Source: Dendrophyllia cribrosa (lineage: Eukaryota; Cnidaria; Anthozoa; Scleractinia; Dendrophylliidae). Taken from it: a DNA stretch of 64,000 bases. Of this stretch, positions 58,458-64,000 are shown one piece after another (position 1 is the stretch's first letter; the number at the start of each line of letters is the position of its first letter). The position numbers and the translations under genes were made by a program. Under the pieces are notes generated by a model. That model saw only the letters and a list, made by a program, of their open reading frames with translations. It had not been told where the DNA came from and ran no database searches. The stretch is from NCBI GenBank assembly GCA_024195265.1, contig JAJLRJ010000010.1:23842181-23906180 (forward strand), read 5' to 3'.

Positions 58458-59373
58458 TGTCATGTCAGATGAGTCGCCAAACTAGTTGCGCTCGTCTTGT
58501 CAAAGTTCGTATGGTCGTCAAATATTTAGTTCATATTCAAGGCATTGCATCTTGTTTTTGTATGTTTTCTTTTATTTTCCATAGTTACTGGTACGTTTTC
58601 TAAGCAACGCCGCCGAAGGCTCGATGCGGCTGTCAAGAAACGAGATCCTTCAGAAGGTTTGGCTCAGAAATTCGGTCGTCCATGGAAAAGAAAAAGGTAT
58701 ATTAGATTGCCTACTAATTAAGATTTATTTTTTACAACATCCGTTTTCCCCATACAGATACTGTCAGTTGACATTTGAATATTATTACCGTTGATCCATG
58801 ACCGGTCGACCGTAACGAATAATGCTCCCTGGAAATGTAAACAACAGAAAAAGCTCAAAACTTCTCGGCTCGCCGGCGGAGTCGTTTTTGTCAGCATGTA
58901 TGTGAAATATTCCATGGAAGTTGAATGAGGTTCTTCCCCTCCCTAGCCTTCGAATTCTTTTTTTTTTTTTTATGCAAACTTCTGAAGCCGAGAAAACGTC
59001 CTCCGCCAGCGGAGCTCATTAATTATGCCCGATGCAAATCAGATAGCCGATAGAACAGCCCACAAAATACAAACACTATTCACACTGCATACATTAAAGT
59101 AACGCATATAAGATTAGTACATATGAATAAATTATCACTTTGGCTCAACTGCAGTGTGGCGGGGATTGTGCAGGTACGAGGCGATGCGGTTTACATACGG
59201 GCAAGTCCTGACGGCGAAATTGGTTTCCCCACCCACCCTCCCATACATTCGCACTGTGACCATTGTCGGGTCGCCAAATTTATCCCCAATCTTATTGCGG
59301 TTCGACAATGGATGCAGTGTTGGATATAGTTTACTTCTCGGATAGCTGGAGGTTTCGTCTGCATCGACCTTAC
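58458..59373. other. non-coding spacer with one short basic open stretch
   Basis: 58580-58723 on the plus strand reads RRRRLDAAVKKRDPSEGLAQ and KFGRPWKRKRYIRLPTN before a stop, after a plausible TAG acceptor at about 58579. I do not recognise it, and it may be chance. Around 58855-59020 there is a weak inverted repeat (ggcggagtcgttttt / cgtcctccgccag). Confidence 0.2.
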
Positions 59374-59445
59374 ATACATACATACATACATACATACACA
59401 CATACATACACACATACATACATACATACATACATACATACATAA
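59374..59445. repeat. (TACA)n microsatellite, tail of the adjacent LINE
   Basis: About 70 bp of 'catacata' with a few 'cacaca' variants. It directly follows the 3' end of the minus-strand LINE at 59446, so it reads as a (TATG)n tail on that element. Confidence 0.9.
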
Positions 59446-61957
59446 ACTTTATTTTGTCTCGAATTTAAGAGTAGCTTTTAGTAGCTAATTTCTCCGAGAG
59501 AAAAATAACAAATAACATATACAATAAAAATATACAATAACATTATAAAATACAATTCTGTGCAATATTTACAATTAACGGCTAAAATGAAATAAATCTG
59601 TTTACTAAGTATTTTAAAATACTATATTAAAATTAATTTACAAAATGTTCCAAATTTACATTGAGTTAAGGCTAGCTAATGCTTTTTTAAAGTCATTAAG
59701 GTTCAAAGTTCAAACGTTGTCCGGCAGTGAATTCCATTGTTTAACGGCATGATAAGAAAAAGAGCGAAGGCCATAAGTAGTGGTTTTAGGTACAGGGAGT
59801 GTCAGAATGTAGTTACCGCGTAAATTATAGGAAGAAGTACGGAGAGTAAACATATTCCTCATGTAGATATGATACTTAGTTAGAAAAAGGCTTTTGTAAA
59901 GTAAAATTAACATATTTTGTTTACGTCTGTTGTATAGAGAAACACAGTTGACTTTGTCCAATAAAGTATTGTATGTAGATTCAACATCATTTAGAACGAA
60001 CCTAAGAGTCCTTTTATTAAGAGCATCTAGTTTCTCGGTATTACGCGCACTGCAAAAATGCCACACCGATGAACAAAAATGAAAATGCGGTAGGATAAAG
60101 GCCTTATACAATTTGACCAAAGTGGCTTTAGAAATCAGTTTTCTAAATCTTATCATGACATTTAACTGATTATTAATCTTTTTGCATACCGAAGATATGT
60201 GTTTATCAAACTGAAGCTTGTTGTCAATGTTCGTACCAAATATGTCGATTGAATCTTTCACTGGAAAGGAGAAAGTATACTCCGTATCACCAAGGATCAA
60301 GGCCTGATGTTTAGTTTCGTTGACAATCATACCGTTGTCATTGTACCATTGATTTGCTTTTTCAACTTCCTTACTCAAGCATTCTACAAGTGCCACCGGA
60401 TCCCTGTCTGAGTAATAAATTTGATGGTCGTCAGCATACGCGTTTAGCTTAGCTCTCTTTATATGATAGAAAAGATCGTTATGAATATATTAAAAAGAAT
60501 GGGGCCTAAGACACTACCCTGAGGCACCCCGCGCTTAACAGTGTCCCATGACGAGAAGGTGTCACCAATCTTCACCCTCTGTTGTCGATTTGACAGGTAG
60601 TCTCTTAACAGGGCACAGCTATCCTCGTCTAGTCCGTAGGCTTTGAACTTGGCTAATAACAGAGGGTGCTGTATGACGTCAAAGGCCTTTGACAAGTCCA
60701 TCGACACATTCCCACGAGTTGCCCATCATCACGCATTGACCTCCATTCTTCTGTCATTCTTAACAACGACGTCTCACAGCTGTGAAACTTTCTATACGAG
60801 CTTTTAAAATCAGACAAAATAGAACCATAAAAGTCATTTAGCTGTAAGACTAAAATCCTTTCATAAATATTGTTGATTGCTGGTAAAACTGTGACCGGCC
60901 TGTAGTTTGCCTTGCTCAATTTGTCATCTTTTTTAAATAATGGAGTGATTTGTTCCATTTTCTACGAGGCTGGATACCTCCATTGACTGATCGAGGAGTT
61001 AATTATATTAGCTATTGGCCTGGAAATCACAGCCGCCGACTCTTTAAGTAGTCTCGGAGAAATCATGTCGTGGCCACAGGATTTTTGGACATTTATATCT
61101 AGAAGCAATTTCTCTACAAGAACCTGGTTTGTGAGTTGAAATTTGAAGTAACCTTGTGAGTTGTGTTTATGAATAGCAAAAATGCTCGAATGATTTGCAT
61201 AATCCCGTCCATACTCCGCTTCACTTACTTGGGCAGCACAATCGACAATAACAAAATTATTATTAAACAAATCAGCAATTTCCTTCTTGTCACTTATGAC
61301 AATGTTATTCTCCTTTAAAATAATATCGTTTGCTTGTTTTGCTTTAGAATTTAAAAAGGGGCGATAAGCAGACCAAAACTCGCGTGGATTTTCTGGCTCT
61401 GATGATTTCCTTTTGAAATGTTCCCTTATGGCTTTGCGTCGAAGGGAAGTGCAGGTGTTACGCTGACATTTATATTTTTCATAATTTTCATCTGTACGTT
61501 CTCTCGTGAAAATCTTCCAAAATTTATTTCGGTGTCTGATTGCTTTACGCCATTGTTCAGTTATATGTATGTAAGGCACTTGTTTTCCCCTGATGTGTGA
61601 ATGTTTGAGCGGTGCATGTTCATCACGAATGTCAAGGTACAATTGTTCAAAGGTGTAAAGCTTATCATCCACGTCGTCAAATAAATCCATAATGTGAAAA
61701 GGACCATTTGCATATCCCGCACAAAATTTTGTTTACTGAAAGTTTTCAGACTTCTAGCAAAAATTTTACGAGAACGCAATCGCGGTGCTGATGAACGCAA
61801 AACCGTATAAACTAGGGAATGATCGCCTATAAGTGTATCCACCACACCTGATGTTAGAGTAGTTTTCTTGTTATTTGTCAGAATTAAATCAAGAAGTGTT
61901 TCCGAGGTTTTTGTTTTCCTTGTAGCCTTGTTGAGGCCTACTCTGGGACCCAAAATC
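59446..61957 (-). pseudogene. Jockey/CR1-like LINE, 5'-truncated
   Basis: Minus-strand pol pieces in order: end of the APE endonuclease (ETLLDLILTNNK, VVDTLIGDHSLVYTVL; 61953-61740), linker (EQWRKAIRHRNKFWKIF, about 61560), RT motifs TPLFKKDDKLSKANYRPVTV (60945), MDLSKAFDVIQHPLLLAKF (60705), VKRGVPQGSVLGPILFNIFI (60545), LNAYADDHQIYYSD (about 60450-60405), and a C-terminal part to LRSFSYHAVKQWNSLPDNV ending at 59710. Frameshifts lie near 61700, 60710 and 60470, and a stop near 60960. 59446-59709 is 3' untranslated with the microsatellite tail. The amino-terminal part of the endonuclease and any ORF1 are missing at 61957. Confidence 0.85.
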
Positions 61958-62012
61958 GCCTAAAGTCGCCCAAAGTCGCCTAAAGTCGCCTTAAGTCGCC
62001 CTAAGTCGCTTA
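61958..62012. repeat. imperfect 10-bp tandem repeat
   Basis: Five to six copies of 'gtcgcctaaa' and variants ('gtcgcccaaa', 'gtcgccttaa', 'gtcgccctaa'), exactly where the LINE is truncated. Confidence 0.8.
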
Positions 62013-64000
62013 ATTCGTAACACCCTTAATTAACCCAAGATGATAAACTTTGCTGTTTCTGGGCTGTCTTTGTTACAAAAATCCTCCGATGCATCCTTAT
62101 GGTGTTGTTCCAAATCTTCCATTACAATAGGGGCCTTCAGATCAGAGTACAAGTACAAGATTGACTATGACTGACTTTCAAATTTCAAACCAGTCATATT
62201 CCCAGAGCCCTCCCTTCTCCCTGGTGTCGCCCAGTAGAGAAGGAGGCTCTAGAAACAAGATTGGTTTTACATTTGATAATCTAAGGCATGAGCACTACTC
62301 ACACTCTATCTCATACTCTGATCTGTAGGTCCCTAATATGAAAAGTACTACAGGTGGCAAATCTATATTAAGCATACAGGAAGTTGCCCCCCACCCCGCC
62401 CCCCAATTCCCTTTTCTACGAAACAATTTCTCCATCGATCCCACCCACCCACTCACCACCCTCAACCCCCAACAGTTACAAGTAATAGCATCAAATTCCT
62501 CTGCATAAAACAAACGTATTTAATATTATTAGACATACAGATCACAAGAATAAAAGATGTCAGTCACCAATAATGATAATAATAGCCCTGTCACGTCTTT
62601 TAGCAACTACTCCATAGTGTTACATTCAGAAATAAATGTACGCCAGTAAATCCAGTTTTAAAATACATCTAGGTTTTTGGTAAGCTTAAAACTTACATTC
62701 TGCAAGTTACATAACTGTAAGCTCAAAACTGTAACGCTATAAAGGTGCTTTTATATGTATAGAGTAAATCGTACGCTTACCCATCACAGACAGGTAAAGA
62801 CAAAGTGACCATCTCGTCTAGTTCGTCCACCAACAACTTCTAGACATTTCATAGAATCCTCAGATATAAGCTTATTATTAAAAGTCAAAGACCACACATC
62901 CAGCCAAATCGATACAGATTAATTGAAGTTAGAGAGCCGAGCAAGCACAAAATTCCCTGTTGTTCTTGCAAGACAAGACTCTTCTTGTAAACACCTTATT
63001 ACTTTGAAGTTGTTCCGCTGTTGGCAGAAAAGCTAGAAAACGAGACTCGTCATTCGAAGCAAGATGGCTGCCATGGGGCCAAGAAACTGTTTTGATCATG
63101 TGACTTGAAAGTTAACCACACGCGCGTCTTCCGCGCATCGCGTGATGTAGAAACGCGCTATTGTATCCACTGGATAGTGATTTATCCGGTGGATAGCACT
63201 ATCCACCTTTTGAACAACCGGGGCTAAAGTCACGCAATATTCAAGCTAAAAGCACATTGATATTTGTCTCATAATATCACTGCCAGATACGGTATCCACT
63301 GTCACCACCGACTGGCTATCAGATTGTATTGCGGCAAGAAACCTCGTATCAACTACAGAATTCCAGGTAAGCTTATACTGAGAGGCACATGTTGAAAAGT
63401 TGGACGAAACCTGGTAACTATTTTACGAAAGGGATTATGGATCAAAAGGAAAATGGCGGACGTACTCTGGCTTTCTTTTAGAGATGTACCGAAATATTAG
63501 TGACCGCTTTCAGGGCTAACATACTGCAAACAACCCAGATGATTCTCAATCGCGGGTAAAACGCTCCCCATTGCAAATTGCAAGTGCTTCGGATGAGCCG
63601 GTGTGTAAGCCTCGAGCGGTTTACAAGCCTCAAGCAAGAATGTGCTTCAATTTATAAAGTGGCACATCCAAGTTTCCAGCAGCTCAGACTATTGTAAAAG
63701 AAGCACGAAAGCCACAAGTGATATTGCGTAAGACAGTAGCTTACGGAACAAAAAATTGGGTGGGAGTGTTTAAGACGGAGAGGAGCAAATTGGTTGGGTG
63801 CCAGGAAAGGATCAAAGGCTTTTGCAAGGAAGGCATGCCTGTTACCAAAGTTTCAAGCCAAGATAGATAGGGCAACTTGTGTTACTGTTGGTAATGCATT
63901 CACTAAGGTAGTTATCTCTATAATTTGTGACATTGACAATTAATGGTTGGTATTGTTTTATTTTTATTTTAGTCTGAATGGAAAACAATCCTTTCAGACT
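62013..64000. other. non-coding, one dispersed repeat
   Basis: 63165-63225 holds 'ccactggatagtgatttatc' and 'cggtggatagcactatccac', a short inverted motif I associate with a common coral repeat. GT and AG sites exist (for example 'ccaggtaagc' at about 63365, 'attttag' at about 63972) but no open stretch beside them resembles a known protein. Confidence 0.35.

Noticed and set aside
59135..59445. Frames with Met-Tyr-Val-Cys repeats and their opposite-strand versions
   Set aside because: Translations of the (TACA)n tail.
63290..64000. Exon-like stretch ending at 'ccaggtaagc' and a later 'attttag'
   Set aside because: Splice-like sites alone; no frame beside them resembles a protein or shows consistent phase.

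Overview
This is animal DNA, most probably from a stony coral or another anthozoan. It is AT-rich and intron-containing, with GT/AG splice sites. It is crowded with retroelements and short inverted-repeat transposons of the kinds I associate with anthozoan genomes: THAP/P-element transposase, YR (DIRS-type) retrotransposon, Penelope-like elements, L1-like, RTE-like and Jockey/CR1-like LINEs, a piggyBac-type MITE, tRNA-derived SINEs and long-armed foldback elements. I see no prokaryotic operons, rRNA or CRISPR. The species is not determinable by eye.

The one host gene I can build is on the minus strand: a seven-exon ionotropic glutamate receptor of 470 residues (complement of 43332..56589). 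It has no amino-terminal domain, has M1-P-M3-M4 topology, and its pore loop carries a potassium-channel selectivity filter (MTTVGYGDKSP) instead of the usual iGluR pore sequence. All exon phases agree. A same-length paralogous first coding exon lies at 6543..7088 and a decayed scrap of a third at about 23675..23770, so the window holds traces of a small family.

Layout. 1-1366: broken THAP/P-element transposase gene. 2248-5610: L1-like LINE split by a 1,008-bp piggyBac-type MITE at a TTAA. 6543-7088: receptor paralog exon. 8150-9000: second L1-like remnant. 9000-15900: mostly non-coding with a minisatellite, a foldback element and a 692-bp MITE. 15880-16200: tRNA-derived sequences. 16444-20078: YR retrotransposon (gag, RT/RNase H, tyrosine recombinase). 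20161-20886: Penelope-like fragment with inverted ends and a hammerhead-like motif. 21569-23672: tandem pair of a 1-kb repeat. 26004-27000: foldback elements and a tandem repeat. 28269-54247: receptor exons 2-7 with element-filled introns, present twice around a 500-N gap. 54393-56589: inverted copy of intron sequence and receptor exon 1. 58102-58457: Penelope-like remnant. 59446-61957: Jockey/CR1-like LINE with a TACA-type tail. 62013-64000: non-coding.

The two 12.7-kb copies (28269..41000 and 41517..54247) differ, as far as I could compare, by one A in a homopolymer. One runs to the last base before the N run and the other starts 16 bases after it. This is the picture of two contigs with an unmerged overlap, so the locus probably contains one receptor gene, not two, and the real region is about 13.2 kb shorter than shown.
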